Assembly: GCA_963383645.1 (NCBI GenBank)
Contig: OY726561.1
Span: 23,578,795 to 23,642,794 of the forward strand
Direction: 5' to 3'
Length of the DNA: 64,000 nucleotides
From: Muscardinus avellanarius
Taxonomy: Eukaryota > Chordata > Mammalia > Rodentia > Gliridae
Shown here: piece after piece, positions 35,265 to 47,800 of the stretch
How positions within the stretch are numbered: position 1 is the first letter of the stretch
How the letters are laid out: the number at the start of each line of letters is the position of its first letter
Notes under the pieces: generated by a model
What the model was told of the DNA's origin: nothing
The model's input: only the letters and a program-made list of their open reading frames with translations
Databases searched by the model: none
Position numbers and translations under genes: made by a program

Positions 35265-35900
35265 CACTATGAAGATCAGTGTGGAGATTCCAGAGAAAAC
35301 TGGGAATGGATCCACCATTATGATCTGGCTATACCACTCCTAGGTATCTCTCCAAAGGGGCTGAAGTCAGAGAACTACAGTAACATATGCATACCCATGT
35401 TCATAGCAGCACAATTTGTAATAGCCAAAACTGGGAGCCAACATAGGTGTCTATCAACAGATGAATGGATTGAAAAATTATGGGAAATATACACAATGGA
35501 ATTCTACTCAGCTATAAAGAAGAACAAAATCATGTCATTTCCAAGAAGATAGAAAGACCTGGAGAATATTATGTTAGGTGAGATCAGCCAAACACAGAAA
35601 GAGAAGGAAATATGTATTCTCTAATATGTTCAAACTAGTGACTATTAGAAATACCAGAGGGACTCCAGATAATGGAGGGGAAACCTAAGCAAAGCTGAAA
35701 TGGATGGGTAGGAGAGGAAGAAGCCTGAGATTGATTAATGGAGGAGCTACATTTGAATATGTGTAAAAGTATGAATGTAGCATGATTAACCTGGAACTCA
35801 TTGTCGGGAGGGAGGAAGGGGAAGTGGTGGGGAGAGGGCACCAAGCTGAATGTATGCCATTTTCAATATGATCCACGTAAAAATAAAAAATAAATAAAAG
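35265..35900 (+). mobile_element. L1 3' end with second-type 3' UTR
   Basis: ORF2 C-terminus (TCAACAGATGAATGGATTGA, AATTCTACTCAGCTATAAAG) followed by a 3' UTR containing CCAGATAATGGAGGGGAAAC, GATTGATTAATGGAGG and a final AATATGATCCACGTAAAAAT. The UTR matches that of the L1 ending at 47870 but not the ATGCACCAATAAA-type copies. Confidence 0.85.
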
Positions 35901-36224
35901 AAAAAGGCTAAAATTAAATAAAAATGAGTAGATATTTTAAAGTATAGTAACAATTTAAAATGACATGTACTGAGATGCTTGCTACTGTGGTCTAAGGTGT
36001 ATCCTCACCAATTGTAAATCCTACAACATAAGTCGGTTGGTACTACCTACTGAAAAGAAAGAGGAGGAAATGGGAGAGTCATGTCATCTAACACAAGTTC
36101 TTAGCACATCTGTCTGTATCTTCAAAACGCTAAAGCCCAGTAAAGTTAGTGAAGGCTTAGCACAATGTGACCTAACTCAACCTCATCCTATGTAAGGTAT
36201 TTCTTTGACAAACCCAGAGAGGGT

Positions 36225-36595
36225 AATGGTATGGATGGAATTTTATGTTAGCTAAAATTCATACTGAAAACCCCAGTCTTCAATGTGATAGCATTTGGAA
36301 ATGGCAATTTGGGCAACAATTAGGTGTTGTTGAGGACTTGTGGGTGGAACCCTGGCAATGGCATTAATGACCTTGAAAAAAATACAAAGCGATAAAAGAT
36401 CTGTGTTTGTGCATACCTCAAATCAAGGCCAAGCAAGTACATAACCAGAAACAGGACCTTGGGAGGAACCCAGCCATGCTCATATCCTCATCCCAAGTTT
36501 CTAGCCCTGAAACTGCGATAAATAAATATTTGTTGTTTAAACCACTCAGTCTATGCCATTTGCCATAGTAATCTGGACTAAGATACTCTTCTCAC
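36225..36595 (+). mobile_element. MLT1-like solitary LTR (MaLR)
   Basis: Words in MLT1 order: AAAATTCATACTGAAAACCC, CAATGTGATAGCATTTGGAA, GGACCTTGGGAGGAACCCAG, CTGCGATAAATAAATATTTG and CCACTCAGTCTATGCCATTT. Old, solitary and without coding parts. Its left limit is approximate. Confidence 0.68.
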
Positions 36596-36863
36596 TGTCT
36601 TAGTGAGAACTCAGATTCTCTTTTCCAAGTAAGAACAGAAAGCTATGGCAAGGGGAAGGCAGGGCTCAGTATTTCTAGATGTTAGCAGTTAAACAGGTGT
36701 CAAGAGGTGGTAAGAATTTTAGTAGAAATAAAAACACCATGATTTTATTTCTCAGGTTATTATTTGTTCATTTCCAAGGTTTAGCCACTCAATATTTGGA
36801 TATTTCTCAAAAAATCCCTTAGAATATTTTTCATCATTTAATTTTTGAAATACTTTTTTATGT

Positions 36864-37049
36864 TGGTGGTACTGGGGTTCCTGAAAACTCTTCTACCTCT
36901 GGGCTACATTCCCAGACCCATTTTTATACTTTTTTTTAAATCTGGAAAGAGTCTCTTAAGCTAGCGCAGTTGGCTTCAGAATTTGTACGATCCTCCTGTC
37001 TCCGCCTCCCAAGCAAGGGGATTACAAGCGTGTGCCACCATGGCCGGCT
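36864..37049 (-). mobile_element. B1-dID SINE (type I), minus strand
   Basis: TGGTGGTACTGGGGTTCCTG to GTGCCACCATGGCCGGCT, with the marker TCTCTTAAGCTAGC. Confidence 0.92.
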
Positions 37050-37077
37050 CTGAAATTCATTTTAATATGATATTTTT

Positions 37078-37271
37078 TCGACACTGGGAATGGAACCCAG
37101 GGGTATTGTACCCTTGAGCGACAACCCCAGCCCTATTTTTAATGTTTTTATTTTTGAAACAGTCTCTCTGAGTTGCAAAGGGCCTAAGTGGCTGAGGCTG
37201 TCCACAAATGGCAATCCTCCTGTCACAGTCCCTAGTGCTGGGATTATAACCATGTGTCCCTACGCCCAGCT
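37078..37271 (-). mobile_element. B1-dID SINE (type II), minus strand
   Basis: TCGACACTGGGAATGGAACC to GTGTCCCTACGCCCAGCT. In tandem with the SINE just to the left. Confidence 0.9.
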
Positions 37272-37479
37272 TAATAAGTTTTGATCTAAACCAAATAGTA
37301 TCTGCTAAAGAAAGACAAAATTGTCATGAAAATAGAATAATTCATAGAATGTGTATACCCATTTGTAAACAATTTGATAGTTCCCATTTTCCCAGGAAGC
37401 TTGTACAATATTGGGTTCAAATGTAAATAAAGAATAAGATGTTTCACTTATACCTCTGGCCATTTTTATTTTGAAAAAC

Positions 37480-37562
37480 TGCTGAGGCTGGTCTTGAACC
37501 TGCAACCTTCTTGTCTCAGCTTTTCCAAGTACTGGATTACAGGACTGTTCCACCACAAATGG
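37480..37562 (-). mobile_element. B1-like SINE fragment, minus strand
   Basis: GCTGAGGCTGGTCTTGAACC to GACTGTTCCACCACAAATGG: only the B1 left part, decayed. Confidence 0.65.
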
Positions 37563-39072
37563 CACTTAATCTTTCTTTTTAAATGTTTGGCTGGTTTTAT
37601 CTTCTGAATATACCAATATCCTTTAATTTTTGGTTTCTGTCCTTGAAATTACTGCACCGGATTTGAAACCTAAATGCATGCAGACAGTAAAACCAATTTA
37701 CCTCTCCAAATGAGCAATCTCCTTTAAAGTTTAAACAGTTTTACTGTATTATACTGAGTGTAAAATTCAGGGTCATAAGATTTTAATCCCAGACATAAAA
37801 TGCAAGTTTGCTATAAGCAAGAAATTTTTCTCATTTCTAAATGTTCACTGACATAATTTTCTTTAAATGTCAAATTCATGTTCATTCTTGGCTGTATGCA
37901 GCCAAGAATTTTCCTAAAATCACTGTTATGTGGAGAGAATTTAAAGCTCACATAAAGAATTATTTGATAAGGCACATATGTATTTATCTATAGAATGCCT
38001 ATACATATGGAAGTTATATGAATCTTTACTATTGTATTGGTTAATATTTTAAAAATTTATCCAATATCTGATATTGCTAACTACCTCTTTTCTCACATAG
38101 GAGAAAGTGCATTTGTGAACTGGTAATCTATCTAACACTAATTAAAAATAAGCTGAAGTAAACTCCATTAGAAAAAAATGCAAGTGAAAAATTCAATATT
38201 TCCTAACATGCACAGTTACCATGTAACTGTTAAATTAAATTTATCACATAAAATAATTAAGTCTAATTAATACTTAATACATAATGACTACCTAGTCACA
38301 CAACTTAATGATATTCTAATTATAATCAAACGTACTATGTAATCTGTGCTTATTGCATTGAACCATGTATCACATGCCTGTTATCACCTTTGTTTTTTAA
38401 TTGGAACTTTAGTTCAACTCTTGCTTCTTACTAAGGCAACACCTTTGAAACTGAAAATGAACTGGCAGCATGCCAAGGGACCTGCTTAAGCTAAACCACA
38501 AAAGAGGTTTAGAGCAAAGAAAAATAAAAGGCTTAATATTTTGCCACCTTAAATTTAGAGCTATTATAGTAAATGAGACTGGCATAAAATTATTAATGGC
38601 TTGATTCTTTCCCATTCAGTATCAGCAATGTCACACTGGAGGTGCTCAGATCAGATGGCAAGGAGGATTTCGGTAAGATTTTGTGACACTGTATAACGTC
38701 TGTTTAATTTTTATAGTCTCTACAAAGTCTTTGGATGACAAAGACACGTAAGAAAGACATTTCAGGGGTTACCAATATGTAAGCATGGATTTACAACAAT
38801 ATCTTTTTTCATGGCCTTTCATGAAAAGGTATAGTAACAGTGTATGTTTGTTTTTATCTATAATATCCCTTTTAATAAAAATTAGGATTAAGTTATAAAA
38901 AAGGCTTATTACATTGTTGCCGTACATGTCATGATTGTTTGGTTGTCATACACAATTAAGAATTTTTATGAGTCTTTATAGGAGAAGATCAAGTTTAGTG
39001 TGGTGAGAGTGTAGATAGTTTAAAAAGAGTATTTATTTATTTATTTAGTTAGTTAGTTCGTTACTTAGTTAT
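37563..39072. other. Intron, AT-rich, with a hairpin at 37884-37909
   Basis: No exon or repeat recognised apart from an 11-bp perfect inverted repeat (ATTCTTGGCTG, loop TATG, CAGCCAAGAAT). Confidence 0.5.
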
Positions 39073-39229
39073 TGGTGGTACTGGGGTTCCTGGAAGCCCT
39101 TCTACCTCAGGGATACACTCCCAGCCCTATTTTTATATTTCTATTTGGAACAGGGTCTCTTAAACCAGCACCATCCTGTCTCCGCCTCCCAAGCGCAGGG
39201 ATTACAAGCATGCGCCACCACCCCAGCGA
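39073..39229 (-). mobile_element. B1-dID SINE (type I) with internal deletion, minus strand
   Basis: TGGTGGTACTGGGGTTCCTG to GCGCCACCACCCCAGCG. About 25 bases between TCTTAAACCAGC and CATCCTGTCTCC are missing. A (TTTA)/(TTAG) tail lies on the left. Confidence 0.9.
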
Positions 39230-39866
39230 TAAGAAGAATATTTAGATTTTAGAAACAAATCATACCTGCAGAAAAGAAAACTGAAAGCAAATTATTTTTA
39301 AATATAGAAACAGACATGAAAAATGAGATGGGCTTCCAATATATTTAGTAATGTCCTACAATTGATGAGTAAATGTATTATGAAAATGAAGCGTTTTTAT
39401 TAAGGTATATGGAAACCTATTATAAGCATTTAGATTACTTAGAAAAAGCTATAATTCTAGAAACTTATAAGCAAATTTTAATGGACATTTAAGACTCATA
39501 ACTAGGAGGTTAGAAGGGGAAATAGCATAAATATAGTACAAATAATAGTATTCATCATTTTCCAATTAAATCCACTATGATAAAATTTGAAAATTAGCTT
39601 TGTGATTTTAAAAATATTTAAAATTTAAAAACAAAAATTTTCTTTAACCATACATGAAACATATATACAGCAAGACATATCCATACAAATAAATATTATA
39701 GTCAGATGACACTATTAAAAACTTTGAACATCTAACCATAGCCTGAACCAAATGTATGTCTTTCAAAATAAAATATAGAATTATTAACAAACTTAAATTT
39801 TTTTACAATAAATATTAAACACTTTCCAGGAAGACTAAAATTTTTCTATAGATTAAAAATATCTTC

Positions 39867-40036
39867 AGGCATTATGGCAGTACTTGGGAGGCTGAGACAG
39901 GAAGATTACCAATTTTAGGTCAGTCTCAGTAACTTAGCAAAATCCTCAGTAACTTAGCTGGACATTGTTTCAAAATGAAAAGGGCTGGAAGTGTAGCTCA
40001 GAGATAAAACACCCCTGGTTTCAGTTCCCAGTAACA
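39867..40036 (+). mobile_element. B1-dID SINE (type II), partly deleted
   Basis: CAGGCATTATGGCAGTACTT to GTTTCAGTTCCCAGTAAC. The TGTAATCCC region is lost and the middle carries a small local duplication of CAGTAACTTAGC. Confidence 0.8.
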
Positions 40037-40469
40037 GCAGGAGCAACAAAAAGTCAACACATATAACTAATAAAAGTAAATAAATAAAATGAAATTGACC
40101 ACACAGAACATTAATACACAAAAGGGAAAGAAAATATAAATTACTTTTATAATTTTGTATTTTAAACAATTTTTGACAATGAAAATCATTAATTTGAAAA
40201 TATTTGATGAAAATGTAAAATACTAAAATAAAAATATAAAAATAAATGTAATACTAAAATACTAATGAAACCTGAAACTAAACCATACATGATGTTTAAG
40301 AAACTTATCAAACCAATACTTTAATACTTTAGAGCTGCATTAAAAATATAATAGAAGAAGGGTTCTATTTACCCCATAGCAGTATAACCTATAGCCAGTT
40401 AGATAGCCTATCTTCACTACTACTAAGAATTTAAAGCAAAATACAATTCAAATAATATTAATAAATAAA
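40037..40469. other. Intron, AT-rich, no feature seen
   Basis: A-rich sequence without recognised repeat or exon. Confidence 0.45.
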
Positions 40470-42085
40470 ACAACCCTGGGGTTCTGCAGAGGAGACAAGC
40501 TCAGGGAGGTTTTGAAGGAGAATTAAAACTAACTCTTAGTTTTGTTTGTTTGAAGTTAATTTTTTCTCCCCCCTCAAGGTTTTTCCCTAGTGCAGGCCCT
40601 ACAGGACTCTCAAAGTAATACTGGCATATAAAATGTGTCCAGAAAGGCAGAGATACTTCAAAAAGAAGCCAAAATATGTGGTAGTAAGAATAATCACAGA
40701 GTGTGGGAGTGTGGGAGGAGTGGGGATGTCAAATTTCATGCATAAGAAAATAGAAATGTCTGTCTAAGCCCTAAGATTTCCATAGATTGGTAGACACAAA
40801 CCAGCAAAGAAAAGGCATTGTGAGTCTAACTGAAACTTGAATCACTGTTCACAGGAGGTAAGCCTAACCTTAGCAGTAATTACTTGTGGGGAGGAAAAAA
40901 ATATTCTCCAAGTTGTCATGAAAAACCCAGAATTTACATAACACAATATTTACAATGTCCAGGATGCAATACAACATTCCTTCATAATCAATGAACCAGA
41001 AGGCTACAGTTAATTCTTTTTTTTTTTTTTTTGCGGGTCTGGGAATGGAACCCAGGGGAAGTTGACCTCAGAGCTACACTGAATTGCAGAGGGCCTCACT
41101 AAGTAGCTGAGGCTGTCTGCAAACAGTGATCCTCCAGGTCTCAGCCTCCCAAATCCTGGGATTACAAGCATACGCCACCATGCCTGGCGGTACAGTTAAT
41201 TCTAAAGGAAAGAAATAACTAACATGCAAATCCTAAAATAACCAGATGTTGAATTTATCATATACTAGATTTAGAGAAGATATTTTAGACTCACTTTATT
41301 AATATTTCAGGAGGTCAAGAATAATGTACTTATAAGAAATGAAAATATAGATAGTGCCAGAATAGAGAAGATATAAACAAAATAAAATTAAATCTTTAGA
41401 AGTAAAAAATATTTGAAATTTAAAAAAATTATGTTGGCTCAATAGCAGAAGAGCCATGATGGATTAAATAGTCAACATAAAGGATTAAAAAAAAGTAATC
41501 TGAAGAAGAGTAAGACAAAAGTCTGAAAAGTGTCTCATAGGTATTTAAAATAATTTAAAAGATTTGTCTCTGTCAAAAAGTCTCAGAGTTAGAAAGTGAT
41601 TGGAGACTAAAAAGAGGAAATAAGGACCTCAAACTTCCCAAATATATTGGTAAATAAGTAGCTACAGATGGAAGAAGCTCAGCATACTCTAAACAAAAAT
41701 ACTAAAAATCATAACATATACATTCTAAGTAAATTGGCCAACAACTAAGATAAAGAATATAGCTCTATAAGGGTTATAGAAAAAATATACATGACATAAA
41801 AAGAAACAACAATGTAAATTATATACATTTCTTGTGAGCAGTCAAGAAAGCCATGAGTGAAGCCATATCTTTACAGCAAACAAGAATCCTCAGCAAAAAA
41901 AAACTTCCAAAATAGAAATGATGGCAAGAATTTATCTTTACAGATAAAAATAAATAGACAATAGAGTATCCCAAGGAAATCTGTTGCACAAGAAATTGAG
42001 AAGGAATTTCTGTGGGCTGGAGAAAATTTACAATTTCAAGAGTAGTATTTAAATGAATAAATAGACAATGATTTTTCAATATCAC
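40470..42085 (+). mobile_element. HAL1/L1M-like relic (5' UTR and ORF1 region)
   Basis: Ancient plus-strand relic. 5' UTR-like words (CCCTACAGGACTCTCAAAGT) lie near 40590. ORF1-like coding remnants run from about 41440 to 42030, including a stretch resembling 'nfpnyi...lqmeeaqh' near 41630-41680. It is interrupted by a SINE at 41035-41188. No ORF2 follows, which would fit HAL1 (half-L1), but a truncated L1M is equally possible. Confidence 0.45.
41035..41190 (-). mobile_element. B1-dID SINE (type II), minus strand, in the HAL1-like relic
   Basis: GCGGGTCTGGGAATGGAACC to GCCACCATGCCTGGCG. The middle T-rich part is deleted. TACAGTTAATTCT on both sides is the target duplication. Confidence 0.9.
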
Positions 42086-42324
42086 TACTTAAAATGTTTA
42101 CAACTGATTAAAACTAATAATATTATAATTTTTAAATGAGATGTTCAATGATTATATTACATATATTAGTAATACATATGATATTAATTATTAAGGGGGA
42201 GGGTAAAGCTGAGATTCATAAGAAAATGAAAATGCAACATATCATATATGTGAAATGAAACTATAGTGAGGTTTAGCAGAGATGTTGTATTGAATTTTAT
42301 AAATTTAGAAAATATAACACCATT

Positions 42325-43100
42325 ATCAAATAGCTGCAAATCAAAACTATCCTGAGGTTTCACCTAACCTCAATTATAATGGCAATTATTAAAATACAAA
42401 CAAAAATAAGTGCTGGCAAAGATGTGGAGAAGTAGGAATTCTAATACATTGTTGATGGGATTGCAAATTAATGCAACCACTTAGGAAAATGGTTTGGAGG
42501 ATTCTCAGAAGAAAGGGAAGAAACCTACCATATGATGATCCAGTAATACCACTCCTACCAAACAATGGAAACCACCTACCAGAATAATGCATGAAAATTT
42601 ATGTTTATAGCTGCATAGTTCACAATTGCCAAACTATGGAACCAGCCAAGAATTTCATCAACAGATGAATGAATTCCTACACTATGGGATATGTTCACAA
42701 TTGAATTTTACTCAGCCATAAGGAAGAACAAAATTATGTCATTTGCAGGGAAATGGAACTGGAGAACATTATGCTAATTGAGATAGTAAAAAAAAGTAAA
42801 ATTGTTATTCTTAAAATGTGGAAGCCACGGAGAAAATGGGACATAGGAGGAACTCCAGTCAAAGGAGAGGAAAGCTTAGATGAATGAAGAAGGCGATGGG
42901 TGGATAAGGAGGGAAACATATCAATGGACATCATGTACATACACAAACTTATCAAAGTCAATGACTGTGCTGAGCATGGGAAGGAGGAGAAGCAGAGGTA
43001 CTGAGGTGGAAATTGGGAGAGAGCTCAAAGAGTGTCGTGTGCATGTATGCCTCTATCACCCTGAACTCCATTAATTCCTATGTGCCAATAACAAAAAAGA
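42325..43100 (+). mobile_element. L1 3' portion
   Basis: ORF2 C-terminus from GCAAATCAAAACTATCCTGA on, with AGATGTGGAGAAGTAGGAAT and TTGAATTTTACTCAGCCATA, then the G-rich 3' UTR and the end TATGTGCCAATAACAAAAAA. A 5'-truncated, decayed copy. Confidence 0.85.
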
Positions 43101-43574
43101 AAAATTTAAAACAAACATCTAAAACAAATAAGCCAAGGGCCCTTTTAAAATTTACAAGCAAAAAAAAAGTGAATGCAAAATAGATAAGAGGAAAGAAATA
43201 ATGAATATAAAATAGAAATATTCAAGCTGGAAAACACATAAATAATAGAGTACTGATTAAGAGAACTAAAAGCTAATACTTTGAATAGATAAATAATTGT
43301 AGCAAGTTTTTTGCTAGAAAAAATGTTTATCAAATAGGTAAAATATATAAAAAAATTCTAAAAATGACTGTAAAAATAATCTTATAGTGGATCATAGACA
43401 AATAATATACAACCTAAATCCACAAGTTTTATAAAGGTATAGACCAAAATATTGCCAAGGCTAGGTAATAATTTTTTATAAAATATACAATCTTATAACA
43501 TGTAAAGGTTATTTGATACATGTGATGAGCTGGAATATTTTTTTCTCTTCATATTCTATTTTAAGAAGCCAAAA
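43101..43574. other. Intron, AT-rich, no feature seen
   Basis: A-rich sequence between an L1 3' end and a SINE cluster. Confidence 0.45.
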
Positions 43575-43790
43575 AGCTGGGAATGATGGCACATGCTTGT
43601 AATCCCAGTATTCAGGAGGCTGAGACTGGAAGATCATGGTTTGTGGACAGCCTCAGCTACTTAATGAGGCCCTCTGCAACTCAGTGAGATCCTGTTTCAA
43701 AATAAAGAATAAAAAAAAAAAAAATTGGGCAGGGGCTGAGGCTTAGAGGTCAAATGCCCCTGGGTTCCATTGCCAGACATGCAAAAAAAA
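43575..43790 (+). mobile_element. B1-dID SINE (type II)
   Basis: AGCTGGGAATGATGGCACAT to CCATTGCCAGACATGC. First of five SINEs in about 1.1 kb. Confidence 0.9.
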
Positions 43791-43807
43791 AAGGAAGCCA
43801 AGAAAAT

Positions 43808-43988
43808 ACAGGTGTGGTGGCACATGTCTGTAGTACTAGTGAATTAGGAGTTTGGGGTGAGAGGCCATTAAGTTTGAGGCCAGCCTGGAAAATTGATGAT
43901 ATCATGTCTCAAAAAAAAAAAAATTAAAAGGGCTGAGGATGTATAGCTCAATGATAGAGTTCCATTAACTTTAATTCCTAGTACAAGA
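43808..43988 (+). mobile_element. B1-dID SINE, old
   Basis: ACAGGTGTGGTGGCACATGT to TTTAATTCCTAGTAC. Clearly more diverged than its neighbours, with a B1-like GAGGCCAGCCTGG box. Confidence 0.8.
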
Positions 43989-44029
43989 AAGAAGAAAGTG
44001 AACATTATTTGGGAAAAAAAGAAAACATA

Positions 44030-44238
44030 TTCCAGGTGTGGTGGAACATATTTGTAATTCTAGTATTTGGATGGCTGAGACAAGGGGATCACAGGTTCAT
44101 AGCCAGCCTCAGTAACTTATGAGACACTCCACAACTACTTAGTGAAAACCTGTTTCAAAATAAAGAATAAATTAAGATTGAAAGTATATCATATATATAA
44201 TGCCCATGGGTTCAATCCCCAGCAATGCAGAAAAAAAG
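44030..44238 (+). mobile_element. B1-dID SINE (type II), diverged
   Basis: ATTCCAGGTGTGGTGGAACA to GTTCAATCCCCAGCAATGC. Confidence 0.85.
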
Positions 44239-44267
44239 TGTTTACATGATTTTCAAATATGTTCACA

Positions 44268-44456
44268 AAAGCCAAGTGTTGTGGCACATGCTTGTAATCC
44301 CAGTACTTGGGAGGCACTTTCAAAGCCAGTCTCAGCTACTTAGTGAGGCTTTCATCAACTTAGTGAGACCCTGTTTCCAAATAAAATTTAAAATAGGTCT
44401 GGTAGTATAACTCGGAGGTAGAAAGGTCCCAAGTTTCATCTCTAGTAGCACAAAAA
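44268..44456 (+). mobile_element. B1-dID SINE, intermediate type
   Basis: AGCCAAGTGTTGTGGCACAT to CATCTCTAGTAGCAC. About 20 bases of the B-box side are missing. Confidence 0.87.
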
Positions 44457-44487
44457 ATAATGTTCACAGATTTTTTTGTGTGTGTGT

Positions 44488-44690
44488 GTGGGTCTGGGGA
44501 TGGAGCCCATGGGCATTCGACCTCCGAGCTACACCCCTGCCCTATTTTTTATTCTTTTGTTTTGAAACCGGGTCTCACTGAGTTGCAGAGGGCCTCATTA
44601 AGTAGCTGAGGCTATCCGCGAACCGCGATCCTCAGGTCTCAGCCTCCCAAATGCTGGGATTACTAGTGTGTGCCACCATGCCCAGCTAAT
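44488..44690 (-). mobile_element. B1-dID SINE (type II), minus strand
   Basis: GGGTCTGGGGATGGAGCCCA to GTGCCACCATGCCCAGCT. Well conserved, and forms an inverted pair with the preceding SINE. Confidence 0.92.
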
Positions 44691-44754
44691 TTTTTTTTCA
44701 TTTTAATCAATATCTGAAAAAATATGCTAATATAAATTGTTCAGGAAAGATTAA

Positions 44755-44825
44755 TCACAAAATAGAAGAAAATATCTTCAAACCATGCATAGAATAAGTA
44801 GTCATTATCCAAAATATATAAATAA
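44755..44825 (+). mobile_element. Old L1 ORF2 fragment, left flank of a nested L1
   Basis: Decayed L1 ORF2 C-terminal words (AAAATAGAAGAAAATATCTT, then CATTATCCAAAATATATAA) just left of the younger L1. They appear to continue at 47880 on its other side, which suggests nested insertion. Confidence 0.5.
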
Positions 44826-47800
44826 GGAGATTCAAAATGGTGACTGAGAAACACAGCACATCTCAGTAGCTGAAACAAATAAACTTCAACAACCAGGAAG
44901 GCAGCATCTTGACAGACAAAATAAATAAAACTCATGAACCAAAACAGAACTAGGAACCACAGTGGAAGGAATACAGTACTCTGAACTGCGAGATACACTG
45001 CATAAAGCCTGAGTGTGTGACTGTACTGCTGTGGACTCAGCCAGGTTGCTATCCCAAATCATGATTCCTGGCTCTGGCTGACACCTGTGCAGCATCCCCA
45101 AGAAATACAGAAAAATAATTCAAGAACTTGAAAGTGGACACAGAGCTCCAACATCTTAAGGGACTAGCACCACATTTTAGGGATGCAGAAAGAGATCCAA
45201 AAGCCTGTGTGCTCACCAGAGGCAGTATTCACAGCAAGTGGACAGGAAATGAAAGAGAAAATGGAGACACTAAAAAGAATCAAAAGAGGTCTAGAATTAT
45301 ATAAAAGAGTCAGTAAATGAAATAAAGACAGCAATAGAAAAAGATCTAGAAGATTAGATAAAATGGAAAATAGATTATCACTTTTAGAAGACAATTCATT
45401 CAAAACCAAAGCACAGTCAACAAAATAAAGAAGTCAGTACTGCAACAAAACTTAAATATCCCACCACTGTGGGACATGAAACATCCTAACATACAGATAA
45501 AAGGCTTTGAAGAAGGGATAGAGGTACAGAACAATGGTATTCATAATCTTTTCAGAGAAATATTTTCAGAGAATTTTCCAAACATGGAAAGAAACTTGGA
45601 CTTATACTTTCAGGAGACATACAGAACACCATTAAGAAAAGATCAAAGGGGACCTCCCCACATTATGCAATAAACAAAATGACTAACATAGAGGCCAAGG
45701 AAAGAATATTAAAAGCAGTGAGGACAAAAGTGGGTGACATATAGGGGAAAAACAGTAAAATTCATACTAGACTATACATCCCAATTCATGAATACCAGGA
45801 GAGACTGGTATGATGTGATCCAAACTCTGGAAGAAAACAACTTCCAACCCAAACTCCTATATCCAGCAAAGTTATTATTCAAAATTGATGGAGAAGCAAA
45901 GGTATTTTAAAATAAGTAGAATTTCAAAAAATTCATGAAAACAAAGCCAACACTAGAGAAAATACTTAAAGAAATAAACCACATAGAAGAAAAAAGAAGC
46001 AAATTTCAAACCCAAAGGAGAGATGAAGTTGATCAGCAGGGCAACTAAGTAAAGAAGAAATAATATTATACCAAACAGAAAATAGAACTCAAAATGAGAA
46101 GAAACAAAAATCATATTTCAATAATAACTCTTAATGTCAATGGACTTAACTCACCAATCAAAAGACAAAGACTGGCAATGTGGATTAAAAACCATAATTC
46201 AAATATATGCTGCTTGTAAGAAACTCACCTTAAAGCTGAAGACTTTCATAGAAGGAAAGTGAAAGGATGGAAAAAGATATATCATGCTAGTGGAGATCAA
46301 AAATGGGCAAGGGTAGCAATACTGATACCCAACAAAATAGACTTTAAGCTAAAACATATCAGAAGAGACAAAGCAGGTCACTTCCTTTTGTTAAAAGGAA
46401 TAATCCACCAAGAAAATATAAAGAGAGTAAATGATTATGCCCCAAATGTGTGTGCAAACACATTTGTAAAACTCTTCAGGATATTGGATCTCAAATAGAC
46501 CCAAATAAAATAATATTGGGAGACTTTAACACACCTCTCACACCACTAGATTGATCCTCGAGGAAAAAGATGAGTAAATATGCTTTAGAACTAAAGAACA
46601 CTATAAACCAAATTGACCTAATTGACATATACAGAATATTTCTACCAGGAACAGTAGAATATCTCCAGGAGTCAACTCAAGATGAATCAAAGACTTGGAA
46701 ATTAGACCTGAGACTGTGAAGTTAGTAGAGGAGAGAATAGGTTCAACACTACAACATATTGGCACAGGCAGTAACTTTCTCAACAAAACCTCCAAAGCTC
46801 AGGAAATTAAAGCAAGAATTAACAAGTGGGATAGAATGAAACTAAAAAGTTTTCTTCTCATCAAAGGAAACTATCAATAACCTAAAGAGAAAGCCTACAG
46901 AATGGGAAAAGATCTTTACCAGCCACCTTATGGCTGGTAAAGGGCTAATATCCAGAATATACAAAGAGTTCAAAATACTCTACACTAGCAAAACAAACAA
47001 CCCAATCAAGAAATGGGCAAATGAACTAAATAGACACTTCACAAAAGAAGAGATACAAAGGGCCAATAGATACATGAAAAGATGGTATATATCATTGGCC
47101 ATCATGGTGATGCAAATCAAAACTACACTGAGATTCCATCTAACGCCAGTCAGAGTGGCAAGCATAAAGAAATCAAATAAAAACAAATGCTGGCAAGGAT
47201 GTGGGGAAAGAGGAACTCTTTTACACTCTTGGTGGAAGTGCAAACTAGTTCAGCCACTATGGAGATCTGTATGGAGATTCCTAAGAAAGGTGGGAATAGA
47301 TCCACCATACAATCCAGCTCTACCACTCCTGGGTATTTTCCCAAAAGGGTTGAATCCAGAGAACTATAGCAACATATGCATACCATGTTCATGGCAGCAC
47401 AATTTGTAATACCCAAAATATGGAACCAACCCAGGTCCCCATCAACAGATGAATGGATTGCAAAACTCTGGGAAATACACACAATGTAATTCTACTCAGC
47501 CATAAAGAAGAACAAAATAATATCATTTGCAAGAAGATGGAAAGTCCTGGAGAGCATTTTGTTAAGTGAGATTAGCCAAGCACAGAAGGCGAGATACATA
47601 TGTTCCCTCTAATATGCCCAAACTAGGGAATGTAGAGGATACCAGATAATGGAGGGAAAATACCAGCAAAGCTTGAATGGAAAGATAGGGGAGGAGGAAG
47701 ACTGAATTTGATTAATGAGGGTCTACATCTGAATATTTGTAAAATTATGAATATGGCATGGTTACCCTGAACAATCATTTGTGGGAGGGGGGAAGGGAAA

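Noticed and set aside
46930..47409. 159-codon open frame resembling a protein
   Set aside because: It is the decayed C-terminal part of L1 ORF2, annotated as part of the element at 44810-47870.
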